Assembly: GCF_000374925.1 (NCBI RefSeq)
Contig: NZ_KB895541.1
Coordinates: forward strand, 248,001 to 312,000
Length of the DNA stretch: 64,000 nt
DNA from: Arthrobacter sp. 131MFCol6.1
Lineage (GTDB): Bacteria; Actinomycetota; Actinomycetes; Actinomycetales; Micrococcaceae
Direction of reading: 5' to 3'
Below, piece after piece: positions 8,926-16,183 of this stretch. The notes beneath the pieces were generated by a model. That model did no database searches. It had not been told where the DNA came from and was given only the letters and a program-made list of their open reading frames with translations. The translations under genes were made by a program, and so were the position numbers. Position 1 is the first letter of the stretch. Each line of letters opens with the position of its first letter.

Positions 8926-10395
8926 ATGACAAGCACCATCACCACCGAACCCGCCGGGCCGGCCGGCCCGGCCGCACCCGAAACCACGAGGAACGCACGG
9001 GGCCCGCTGCGGGCACTGATCATGCGGCTGCACTTCTACGCCGGAGTCTTCGTTGGCCCGTTCCTGATCATCGCCGCCCTCTCCGGTGCGCTTTACGCCC
9101 TGACCCCGGCGTTGGAGGAAGGGATCTACGACAAGGAACTCCACGTCCCCGTCTCCCAGACCTCCGTTCCACTCGCTGAACAGATCCGCGCCGCACAGCA
9201 GATCGTCGGGGCCAAGGAACCCTCCGCCGTCCGCCCCGCCCCGAAACCCGGGGACACGACGAGGATCATGTTCGCCGATCCGGCCCTGGGCGAATCCGAG
9301 TCCCGGGCGATCTTCATCAACCCGGCCAACGCCGAGGTCCGCGGTGACCTGACCGTCTACGGCACCAGCGGAGTCCTGCCCTTCCGGACCTGGATCGATG
9401 ACCTGCACCGGACCCTGCACCTGGGCACCGCGGGCCGCTACTACAGCGAACTCGCCGCGTCCTGGCTCTGGGTCATCGCCCTCGCCGGACTCGCACTCTG
9501 GCTGACCAAACCCCGCCACAAGAACACCGCAGCAACCACCAACCCGGCGACGCGGACCGCTGCGGCACGGGCGGGCCGGTTCGGCCGCGCCGGAATCGCG
9601 AAAATCCACGGCATCGGGGGCGTCGTGCTTATCCTCGGGTTCCTGTTCCTCTCCGCGACGGGCCTGACCTGGTCCCAGTTCGCCGGGGACAACATCGCCA
9701 ACCTGAGGACATCCCTGGACTGGACCACCCCGAAACTGTCCACCGCCCTTAGCTCCGCGGCCGCCGCACCGGCGGCTGGCGGGGAACACGACCACAGCCA
9801 CGCCGGGACCGGAACCGGGACCGACCCGGCCATGTACGACCACGTCCTCGCCGCGGCACGGACGGAACCGGTCATCGATGCCGGAAAGGTAGAAATCAAG
9901 CCGCCCGTGAAGCAGGGCAAAGCCTGGACCGTGACCGAAATCGACCGGTCCTGGCCCACCCAGGCAGACGCGGTCGCCGCCGACCCCGCCACCATGACGG
10001 TGAGCGGGAAGCTCGTCTTCAACGACTTCAACCTCGCCGCGAAACTCACCCGCTGGGGCATCGACGCGCACATGGGCGTCCTCTTCGGACTCGCCAACCA
10101 GATCGTTCTCGCCGTGATCGCGCTCGGCCTGGCCGGAAGCGTCATCGGTGGCTACCTCATGTGGTGGAAGCGCCGTCCCACCCGCGGCACGTCCTGGGCG
10201 GCCGGCCGGCCCCCGGCCCGCCGCTTCCTTCGCACCGCCCCGTGGCCGTTGACCGCGGCCGTCGCCGTCGTTGCCCTCGCCGTCGGGATAGCCGTCCCCC
10301 TGCTGGGCATCAGCCTGGTGGCGTTCCTGGCCTTCGATACCGTTCTGGGCGTCGTCAAGAACCGCCGCCAGCGGGCCGGAACCGGCGCGCACTAA
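8926..10395 (+). CDS. PepSY-domain membrane protein
   Basis: The 489-residue protein belongs to the PepSY-associated membrane family. It has a first helix at about residues 35-58, a PepSY region (KELHVPVSQTSVPLAEQI), a second helix pair near 175-235, another PepSY-like domain near 310-370 and two helices near 385 and 440. A His-rich loop (EHDHSHAG, near residue 285) suggests metal contact. Such proteins often accompany copper or iron uptake and reduction genes. The ATG follows TTTTGAGGAAAATTTC, giving a GAGG ribosome site. Neighbours (CopC, YcnI) support a copper role. Confidence 0.85.
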   Translation: MTSTITTEPAGPAGPAAPETTRNARGPLRALIMRLHFYAGVFVGPFLIIAALSGALYALTPALEEGIYDKELHVPVSQTSVPLAEQIRAAQQIVGAKEPSAVRPAPKPGDTTRIMFADPALGESESRAIFINPANAEVRGDLTVYGTSGVLPFRTWIDDLHRTLHLGTAGRYYSELAASWLWVIALAGLALWLTKPRHKNTAATTNPATRTAAARAGRFGRAGIAKIHGIGGVVLILGFLFLSATGLTWSQFAGDNIANLRTSLDWTTPKLSTALSSAAAAPAAGGEHDHSHAGTGTGTDPAMYDHVLAAARTEPVIDAGKVEIKPPVKQGKAWTVTEIDRSWPTQADAVAADPATMTVSGKLVFNDFNLAAKLTRWGIDAHMGVLFGLANQIVLAVIALGLAGSVIGGYLMWWKRRPTRGTSWAAGRPPARRFLRTAPWPLTAAVAVVALAVGIAVPLLGISLVAFLAFDTVLGVVKNRRQRAGTGAH

Positions 10396-10534
10396 TCCGA
10401 GGAACTGATCAGAGGCGGGGCCGCCGTGGCCGGGACATGGTCCCGGCCACGGCAACCCGCGTCGTTTGGGGGGGCGCAACCTCACCCTGTCCGGCGCGTT
10501 CGGGCGGGACAGAGTGAGGCGATGTCGTGCCTGT

Positions 10535-11110
10535 CTAGCGGCCCGATTCCGGGCCGCGAAGCCGGCGCTTGATGAAGATACCCGCCACAACCAACGCAAT
10601 CACCAGGACGGCCGCTACCGCTCCCGCCGTGATCAGTTCTGTCTGGAGGCCAGTGCCGGTGCCTGCCGCAGACGGGGCCGGCGCCGGCGCCGGCGTCGCC
10701 GGGGCGGTCTTGTTCGCGGCGCCGGCGGTGAACGTGAAGGTTCCTTCGATGGGATGGCCGTCGGAGGAAACGACCCGCCAGATGACCGTGTATTTGCCGT
10801 CCGGGGCGTCGGCTTTGACGGCCTGGGTGACGTGGTTGTCGACGATGGTCACGGGCCCGTCGGCCTGATCGGTGCCGGTCGCATCTTCGACGCGGACGAT
10901 GGATCCGATGGCAATCGGGGTGTGGTCGAAGGTCAGGCCGATCTTCGCGGGAACGGTGCTGACCACGGAGCCGTTGGCCGGGTCGGTGGCCTCGAGGACA
11001 TCATGGGCCTGTGCCGCCGCGGCGGGAACCATCAGGAGCGCTGCCGTGACCAGGACCAGCAGGTACCGCGTGAGCCGGCCTCCCGGACCGGATCGGAATG
11101 TCGATCTCAT
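10535..11110 (-). CDS. copC: CopC-type copper-binding protein
   Basis: A Sec signal peptide (cleavage probably after AAAAQA) exposes the mature N-terminal His of HDVLEATDPANGS, which in CopC/YobA proteins forms the Cu(II) site together with a later His. The beta-sandwich core follows, with GKYTVIWRVVSSDGHPIEGTFTF (read in two parts) holding the second His. An Ala/Pro-rich linker leads to one C-terminal helix and a short Arg/Lys tail, so the domain is tethered outside the membrane. The start at 11110 has AAAGGA upstream. It lies downstream of the YcnI gene on the same strand, 78 bases apart, probably one transcript. Confidence 0.9.
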   Translation of the reverse strand: MRSTFRSGPGGRLTRYLLVLVTAALLMVPAAAAQAHDVLEATDPANGSVVSTVPAKIGLTFDHTPIAIGSIVRVEDATGTDQADGPVTIVDNHVTQAVKADAPDGKYTVIWRVVSSDGHPIEGTFTFTAGAANKTAPATPAPAPAPSAAGTGTGLQTELITAGAVAAVLVIALVVAGIFIKRRLRGPESGR

Positions 11111-11188
11111 GGGCGCGTCCTTTCAGGGTGTCGGCACCCGGGGCTGTGGCGGGACGTTGCCCGTCCCGCCACAGCCCCGGGATTGGTG

Positions 11189-11923
11189 CTACTTGGCTGC
11201 TGTGCGGCTGCGCCGGCCGGCGAGGACCAGTCCCAGCGCGGTTGCGCCGAGAACGAAGCCGGCGGCGCCCAGGACGATCCCCCACACGGCTGCCGAATCG
11301 CTGGACGTCTCCGAGGTCTGGCTCGCGGCCGCCGGGGACGCCGCAGCCGGAGAAGCGGAGGGGGCGGTTCCGTCTTCGGCGGTGGTGGTGAAGGACGGGG
11401 CCGGGTGCTGGGGCTCGGGCTGGCCCTCAGCGCTTTGTTCGTCCCAATTCACGACGGTCCCGTCGGTGTAGGTCTGGGCCGCCTTCAGGGTCACGGTCGT
11501 CCCCGCCGCGGGGAGTTTGCCCACGGAGAGTGAGAACGCCTGGTATTCGTTCTGCCCGAGCTGGTGTGCTGCGTCGGCGGTCCAGACCACGGAGCTCGGG
11601 GCCTTGGTCACGGTCGTACCGGACACGGTGACCGGCTTGGGCAGGTCGCTGGTGATGACCTGGGTGCTCCAGCCCTCGACGGGTTTGACCGAGACCGAGG
11701 TGAACGGGGTATCGGTGGGCAGCTTGACCTCGAGTTTGCTGGTCTTCGCGGTCGGGGATTCGTTCGGGACATTGAACGTCAGGTGCGTGTAGCCGTTGGC
11801 GCCGGTGTCATCGGGGTTCACGGTGACGTGGGCGGAGGCGGCCGCGGCGCTTAGGGCGATCATCCCCGCCGCCGCGGTGACGGCGGTCAGGGTCTTGAGG
11901 GGACGACGGATTGAGGTTTTCAT
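11189..11923 (-). CDS. ycnI: YcnI-family (DUF1775) copper-binding protein
   Basis: A signal peptide ending AAASA leaves mature HVTVNPDDTGANGYTHL, the hallmark start of the YcnI domain in which the first His and a nearby acidic residue bind copper. The domain continues with FTSVSVKPVEGWSTQV and ends near residue 160; a Ser/Ala-rich linker and one C-terminal helix (residues about 215-238) anchor it. Two ATG codons lie six bases apart; 11923 is chosen because GGAAGG sits 7 bases before it and only one base before 11929. YcnI proteins are thought to act as copper chaperones beside CopC/CopD-type proteins. Confidence 0.9.
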   Translation of the reverse strand: MKTSIRRPLKTLTAVTAAAGMIALSAAAASAHVTVNPDDTGANGYTHLTFNVPNESPTAKTSKLEVKLPTDTPFTSVSVKPVEGWSTQVITSDLPKPVTVSGTTVTKAPSSVVWTADAAHQLGQNEYQAFSLSVGKLPAAGTTVTLKAAQTYTDGTVVNWDEQSAEGQPEPQHPAPSFTTTAEDGTAPSASPAAASPAAASQTSETSSDSAAVWGIVLGAAGFVLGATALGLVLAGRRSRTAAK

Positions 11924-12061
11924 TAACATGCCTTCCAAAAATGGGTGCGCCAAGGGGCCGCTCGTGCGGCGGCGCAAGGGAGGGGAAACACGACGGATCC
12001 ACGGCAACGGAGTTTCCTGGGCAGGATCCGGCCGGGTCAGCGGCGTGAGGTCAGGTGCCGC

Positions 12062-12652
12062 TCAGAGAGCGGGCTGAATGAGCGGCGGCCCGCGCAGGGC
12101 CGGCAGCCTGAGGTTTCTCCACCGGGAAGGAATGACGATGCGGTGCGGGGCTGAAAGGTGCGGCCAGTCAGGAATGACCACCGCCGCCAGGATCCGGACC
12201 AGGGGGCGCAGCCAAGCTGCCAACGCCCACGCAGCCGCCTCTCCCCGGGCCAGAACCAGTGCGGTGGCCAGCGTCGCTGCGACGTGCAGGATCAGCATCA
12301 GCGACCCGGGAGCAGCAGCGTGCTCCGGCATCAGGGCCATCGCCGAAAGAGGCACCGGCCCGGTGCCGTGCACATGCCCGCGGGCAACGGGAATGAATCC
12401 TGCCGATACGGACAGGGCATTGAAGGCCTCGTGCAGGACCAGCTGGCCGGCGCCGAGAAGCCCGGCCATGACCGGTGCGGTGATCCTGATTTTGGCCAGG
12501 ATCATCACGGGTGCCAGCACCAGGGCCACGAGGCCGGCGAAGATGGCCGGCTCGGGCAGGGAACCGCCGGCCAGCACGTGGGCTCCGGCGGCCAGAGCGA
12601 ACATGGCGGCGGTAAAGGCAACGGCGCGGGGGAAGCGGAACGGCGCGCTCAT
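12062..12652 (-). CDS. Integral membrane protein, paralogue of the 7597-8214 product
   Basis: The roughly 196-residue product has about five hydrophobic segments and a His-containing loop (PVARGHVHGTGPVPLS), followed by MALMPEHAA and a final helix before a Pro/Arg tail. The helix spacing and the LVLARGE stretch match the protein at 7597-8214 across the copper genes. I know no assigned function. The ATG at 12652 (MSAPFRFPRAV) is favoured over a codon at 12676 because it places the first helix at a normal distance. It is the first of three same-strand genes with ycnI and copC, about 140 bases from ycnI. Confidence 0.7.
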   Translation of the reverse strand: MSAPFRFPRAVAFTAAMFALAAGAHVLAGGSLPEPAIFAGLVALVLAPVMILAKIRITAPVMAGLLGAGQLVLHEAFNALSVSAGFIPVARGHVHGTGPVPLSAMALMPEHAAAPGSLMLILHVAATLATALVLARGEAAAWALAAWLRPLVRILAAVVIPDWPHLSAPHRIVIPSRWRNLRLPALRGPPLIQPAL

Positions 12653-12895
12653 GCCAATCGCCACCCTTCCATCCAATGTTGCCGCTCTCCACTCTAGAGA
12701 AAGCGGAGGCGTGCAGGGTAATCGCGCCCCAGTGACTATGTCCGTCTGCTAGTAGGACGGTCCGAACGGTACCTAGGACTTTGAATGGCTGCTGATTCAC
12801 CTGCTGCGCCCATCGGTGCCTGGCCCGCGGCTGCAAGAGGAATGCCGCCCTGACGTGGTGCCGGACGAAGCCGGCGGGTTTAGCCTTGTTCTAAC
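12653..12895. other. Divergent intergenic region
   Basis: This 243-base stretch separates the leftward copper genes from the rightward fluoride-switch gene. No coding potential is convincing. It should hold promoters for both directions; AT-richer bases near 12690-12790 are the likeliest place. Confidence 0.4.
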
Positions 12896-12983
12896 GGTGA
12901 TGGATCCCACCGGGACCGGCTGGCGTGCCGGTTCGGACCGCCGAGGTGGCTGATGGGTCCTGCCCCGAAGGCGAAGGGCAGGG
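12896..12983 (+). promoter_or_regulatory. Candidate fluoride riboswitch (crcB motif), copy 1, with anti-ribosome-site hairpin
   Basis: The RNA starts GGTGATGGATCCCACC, where GGTG pairs with CACC around the conserved GATG. It continues GACCGCC-GAGGT-GGC-TGATGGGTCCTGCC, giving the GCC/GGC stem and the conserved second GATG-N-CCT-GCC end. GATC (12900-12903 region) can pair with GGTC near the 3' end as the motif's pseudoknot. Right after it, CCTGCCC (12959-12965) is the exact complement of GGGCAGG (12976-12982), the ribosome site of the next gene. Fluoride binding would hold CCTGCC in the aptamer and free the site, making this a translational ON switch. Confidence 0.75.
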
Positions 12984-12991
12984 CATGCGCT

Positions 12992-13852
12992 ATGACTGGA
13001 CATCGGAACGGGCCCGGTACCCCGGAGATGCGCGAACGGGATAGGCTCACCGGCGCCTTGCTGCCCGTTGGCCCGTTGGAACTGTCGGCGGAGGAAGTGC
13101 GGCAGCTCTGGTCGTTCATCCACGGGGACATCATGGACGGGAGCATGCGCCGTCTTCTGCGTGCCTCCCTCGGGTTGTGTCCCCGGCACACCTGGGCCTA
13201 CGTGGTCGTGGAGATTGAACTCTGGCAGGCCGGCGCCGGCGCCCGGGGCGGCCACCAGCCCTTCGACGTCACGGTCCTCTACGAAGACCTCCTCGAACAC
13301 GTCGCCGACGGGCTCGACCGGAAAGGCTCGCTGCTGCACCGCCACCCGGACGATGTGCTCCTGCCGGTGGGGCCGTGCCGGATCTGTGAGGATATGGCTT
13401 CCCCGTCCCTGACCGGTCTGCGGATGGGCTACGCGAACTCCAACACCGAGGCCCTCACGATTGAAGCGAACGGGCTGGCACACACCACAGCGTGGTGCAG
13501 GGAAACATTCCCGCTGTGGCGGGGCAGGGTCTGCCCCGCCTGTGATCCTGACACACCGGAAGGAGACGGTGATCCGGTGCTGTCGTGCCGTTTCCACCTG
13601 GCGTCGCGGCGTCCGTTGCCGGAACCGCTGCGGCATGCGGTGGCCTCGCGCTTGCGGGAGATCAGGGCACGAATGAGGCACCTGACCGAATCCATGACGG
13701 ACTATGGCGCCCCGGTCGGAGATGAGGAGAACGCGTCCTGGATTGAGGCTGTTGGCTTTTTCGCCGGCTGGGGCCTGCCCCTGTACTTGGCAGCGGCCGC
13801 CACCGAAACTGAGTCCGAACCGGACGTCCAAGGTGCGGAGCCCGCGGAATGA
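12992..13852 (+). CDS. Uncharacterised Cys/His-rich protein under a fluoride riboswitch
   Basis: The roughly 286-residue product matches no family I recognise. It is mostly helical, with scattered Cys/His pairs: LCPRHTW, PCRICED, HTTAWCRE, VCPACD and SCRFH. Some of these could form a metal site such as zinc. There is no signal peptide or membrane segment. An upstream ATG at 12953 lies inside the aptamer (TGATGG) and is rejected. The ATG at 12992 stands 9 bases after GGGCAGG, the site sequestered by the riboswitch hairpin. If the switch is right, the protein is made under fluoride stress, yet it is no known fluoride exporter. Confidence 0.75.
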   Translation: MTGHRNGPGTPEMRERDRLTGALLPVGPLELSAEEVRQLWSFIHGDIMDGSMRRLLRASLGLCPRHTWAYVVVEIELWQAGAGARGGHQPFDVTVLYEDLLEHVADGLDRKGSLLHRHPDDVLLPVGPCRICEDMASPSLTGLRMGYANSNTEALTIEANGLAHTTAWCRETFPLWRGRVCPACDPDTPEGDGDPVLSCRFHLASRRPLPEPLRHAVASRLREIRARMRHLTESMTDYGAPVGDEENASWIEAVGFFAGWGLPLYLAAAATETESEPDVQGAEPAE

Positions 13853-13903
13853 CTCCGTCATATGGTGGCGGCTGTCGCTGCTGTGCCTGTAGTCTCTGTT
13901 CAC

Positions 13904-14000
13904 GGTGATGGATCCCGCCGGAACAGCCCGCGCCTAAGGTGAGGGGCGTTCGAACCGCCTCCTGGCTAATGGTTCCTACCTTTGCTGATACGAAGGTAGG
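13904..14000 (+). promoter_or_regulatory. Candidate fluoride riboswitch (crcB motif), copy 2, with anti-ribosome-site hairpin
   Basis: The element repeats the copy-1 architecture: GGTGATGGATCCCGCC at the 5' end (GGTG/CGCC stem with one G-U), then GAACCGCC-TCCT-GGC-TAATGGTTCCTACC at the 3' end. Between them is a variable GC-rich segment. CCTACCTT (13975-13982) is the exact complement of AAGGTAGG (13993-14000), which is the ribosome site six bases before the ATG at 14007. The last strand of the aptamer therefore competes with the ribosome site. Differences between the two copies keep the stems (CACC against CGCC; GAGGT against TCCT loops), which supports an RNA rather than a chance repeat. Confidence 0.8.
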
Positions 14001-14006
14001 TTACCC

Positions 14007-14732
14007 ATGCCCGCACCCGGCACGCTCCTCCTGCTCCGCCACGGCCAAAGTGTCCTGAACGCCCAGGACCGGTTCACCGGCCTGCTGGACCCGCCCCTGA
14101 GTGCCACTGGTGAAGACGAAGCAGCCCGCGCTGGAGCGCTGCTGGCTTCCGCTTCCTTTTTCCCGGCCGTCGTTTACACCTCCACCCTCTCCCGCACCCG
14201 GGACACCGCACGCATTGTCCTGGACGTGCTGGGAGGCCCCGACGTGCCGGTCATACCTGCCTGGGAGTTGAACGAGCGCAGTTACGGTTCCCTCACCGGA
14301 GGATTGCGGCAGGAACTGCTGAGCGAGCTCGGGGCGGAGGTTTTCCACTTCTGGCGGCGCTCCTATTACGGGGCGCCCCCGCCGATGCCATCATCCCGGC
14401 TGACCGCACTAAGGCGCAGTCCAGCCTTCGCCGGGCTGCCTCCTGAAACGGTCAAGGCCACCGAATCCCTCTGCGGGGTGGTCAAACGGGTCCGGATCTT
14501 CTGGCACCAGCACCTCCGGCGCAGGCTTCGGGCGGGGGAAGACGTGTTGGTGGTCGGACACGGGAACTCGTTGCGGGCACTGTGTCGCGTCCTGGACCGG
14601 CTTTCCGATGCCGAGGTCGAGGCTCTGAAGCGCGCCTATTTGCGGCCGTCAGCCCGCAGCACCGCGACGACAACGCCCCGCAGCAGCCCAGCCCCAGCCA
14701 CACAGCCCCGACCAAGCCGGGACCGAAAGTGA
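14007..14732 (+). CDS. Phosphoglycerate-mutase-like histidine phosphatase
   Basis: The N-terminus carries the catalytic LRHGQSVLNAQDRFTGLLDP, close to 2,3-bisphosphoglycerate-dependent phosphoglycerate mutase (GpmA). ELNERSYGSLTGG, FWRRSYYGAPPP and VVGHGNSLRALCRVLDRLSD match the GpmA pattern, including the second catalytic His. The enzyme should interconvert 3- and 2-phosphoglycerate, or act as a phosphatase. The C-terminus differs: the usual NIPTG-type segment after LSDAEV is replaced by a Ser/Thr/Pro-rich tail, which could alter activity. Fluoride inhibits enolase, the next glycolytic enzyme, so control by a fluoride riboswitch makes metabolic sense. Confidence 0.85.
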   Translation: MPAPGTLLLLRHGQSVLNAQDRFTGLLDPPLSATGEDEAARAGALLASASFFPAVVYTSTLSRTRDTARIVLDVLGGPDVPVIPAWELNERSYGSLTGGLRQELLSELGAEVFHFWRRSYYGAPPPMPSSRLTALRRSPAFAGLPPETVKATESLCGVVKRVRIFWHQHLRRRLRAGEDVLVVGHGNSLRALCRVLDRLSDAEVEALKRAYLRPSARSTATTTPRSSPAPATQPRPSRDRK

Positions 14733-14736
14733 AGAA

Positions 14737-15009
14737 GTGAGCACCATAACCCAAGCCCTCCAAGACAGGACCTTTCTGGAACCGGACGCCGGCTGGTCGG
14801 CCGACCAGCTTCCAGACAGGCCTGGCACCGTCCTGCAGTATCTCAACGCCCGCGATGAGCGGATCATCGCCGTGCTGTGCGACACCGGCCTCTGGCGGGT
14901 CACCGCCGTCACCGGGCGCGGTGCCGTGCACCAGCTCTCCTGGACCCCGGCGGCCCTGGCCGCCGATCTGTGGCGGGTGACCTACTACGATGTCGTCCCG
15001 GAGCCCTGA
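14737..15009 (+). CDS. Small uncharacterised protein downstream of the mutase-like gene
   Basis: The 90-residue product is acidic, has no signal peptide or membrane segment, and contains VLCDTGLWRVTAVTGRGAVH and a C-terminal WRVTYYDVVPEP. I do not recognise the family. It begins with GTG only four bases after the stop of the mutase-like gene, so the two are almost certainly co-translated. It would then also be under the second fluoride riboswitch. Confidence 0.65.
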   Translation: MSTITQALQDRTFLEPDAGWSADQLPDRPGTVLQYLNARDERIIAVLCDTGLWRVTAVTGRGAVHQLSWTPAALAADLWRVTYYDVVPEP

Positions 15010-15046
15010 CCAGCGGTAACACGGCGACAATCGCCACGCCAGGCAC

Positions 15047-15098
15047 TACGATCTGCTATGGGGCAGCCGGGGACCGGCTCGAAAACTTGGGGGAACAA
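15047..15098 (+). promoter_or_regulatory. Shared leader and promoter, copy 1
   Basis: TACGAT (15047-15052) is a good -10 box. It is followed by GGGGACCGG-(C)TCGAAAACT-GGGGGAA before the TTG start. The same arrangement recurs at 16135-16183 before the next gene, with TACGAT, GGGGACCGG and GGGGGAA conserved. The likeliest reading is a duplicated promoter plus a strong ribosome site. Confidence 0.5.
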
Positions 15099-16085
15099 TT
15101 GAAAACACCTGCCGTCCGCCTCGGCATCGCCGGAGCATTCGCCGCGCTCTTGATGGCCGGCCTCGCTGTCCCGGCCCATGCCGATGAAATATCCCAACCT
15201 GCCCCGCCCGTCACGACCTACCCCACGGCGCCGGCCGGGCCTGCGGCCGCGGACGCGGAGCTGAAGCCGCTGACGAACGACACCGAGCCGGTCGTTACCG
15301 GGACCTTCATCACCGGCTCTGTGATGAAGGTGACGGCCGGCACCTGGTCGGAACCGTCCGACCCGCTGACGTTCACCTACAGCTGGTTTTCCCCGGACGG
15401 GAAGGTGCTGGCCAGCGGCCCGAGGTTCACGCCCGGCGTGTCCGACGTCGGCGCGACCGTCACAGTCCTCGTGACGGCCACAGCACCGGGTTACGACACC
15501 GCCGAGGTGCGGGTCACGGCACCCAAGCCCGTGACCTTGCGTGACCCGGCCCAGACCAGGCCGCCTTACATCCAAGGGACGCCGACCGTGGGGAAAGCCC
15601 TGACCGTCGTCCCCGGCCTCTGGGCACGTAATGAAATGAACGTGGTGCGCGAATCCTACCTATGGATGCGCGACGGCGTGACGATCCCCGGGGCCACTGG
15701 CCGCCACTACACGCCTGTGGCTGCCGACTTGGGCAGGAAGATCGACATCTGGGTCACCTCGACGCTGAATGACAGGATCCTGAAGACCCAGGGGGCCTTC
15801 TCTTCGGCGAAGGTGGCTGCCGGGACTCTGACTTCGTCCACGCCGACGATCGTCGGCACCGTCAAAGCCGGAAATGTCCTGACCGTGAAGCGGGGCACGT
15901 GGACCCGGGGCACGTCCTTCAAATACCGCTGGCTGCGCAACGGCGTCCCGATCTCAGGCGCCTGGTATTCGACCTACAAGGTCCGGACCGCCGACAGGGG
16001 CACCAAGCTCACCGTCAGCGTCACCGGTTCCAAGGCCGGCTACAAGACCATCACCACGACCAGCAGCGAGTATCCCGCCAGCTGA
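15099..16085 (+). CDS. Secreted tandem-repeat (Ig-like) protein 1
   Basis: A signal peptide (VRLGIAGAFAALLMAGLAVP, cleaved near AHA) is followed by three repeats of about 90 residues. Each has the pattern PTVxGxxxVGxxLTVxPGxW, then YxWLRxGxxIxGA, then ADxGxxIxVxVTxxxxGY. This immunoglobulin-like repeat is common in secreted and cell-wall proteins of actinobacteria and is typically structural or adhesive. There is no LPXTG motif or C-terminal helix, so the protein is probably released or held non-covalently. TTG at 15099 is chosen because GGGGGAA precedes it and the signal peptide begins there. Confidence 0.8.
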   Translation: MKTPAVRLGIAGAFAALLMAGLAVPAHADEISQPAPPVTTYPTAPAGPAAADAELKPLTNDTEPVVTGTFITGSVMKVTAGTWSEPSDPLTFTYSWFSPDGKVLASGPRFTPGVSDVGATVTVLVTATAPGYDTAEVRVTAPKPVTLRDPAQTRPPYIQGTPTVGKALTVVPGLWARNEMNVVRESYLWMRDGVTIPGATGRHYTPVAADLGRKIDIWVTSTLNDRILKTQGAFSSAKVAAGTLTSSTPTIVGTVKAGNVLTVKRGTWTRGTSFKYRWLRNGVPISGAWYSTYKVRTADRGTKLTVSVTGSKAGYKTITTTSSEYPAS

Positions 16086-16134
16086 CCCGGGCCGCGCCGT
16101 TCAACGGCAGCGTCCAAAGGGGGCTTCCAGACAT

Positions 16135-16183
16135 TACGATCATCTGCGGGGCCGGGGGACCGGTCCGAAGACTGGGGGAAGAA
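16135..16183 (+). promoter_or_regulatory. Shared leader and promoter, copy 2
   Basis: It has TACGAT (16135-16140), then GGGGGACCGG, CCGAAGACT and GGGGGAA before the TTG start, matching the leader at 15047-15098 base for base over most of its length. The distance from the -10 box to the start codon is 43-46 bases in both copies. Confidence 0.5.

Noticed and set aside
8869-10599. 576-codon minus-strand open frame opposite the PepSY gene
   Set aside because: It is Gly/Arg/Asp-rich shadow coding caused by high GC. The plus-strand PepSY protein has real domains and a ribosome site.
12953-12991. ATG at 12953 as start of the Cys/His protein
   Set aside because: This ATG is the conserved GATG of the riboswitch aptamer; the exposed ribosome site lies further downstream and serves 12992.
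15047-16183. The shared leaders as a metabolite riboswitch
   Set aside because: They are short (about 45 bases) and match no aptamer consensus I know; a duplicated promoter and ribosome site explains them.
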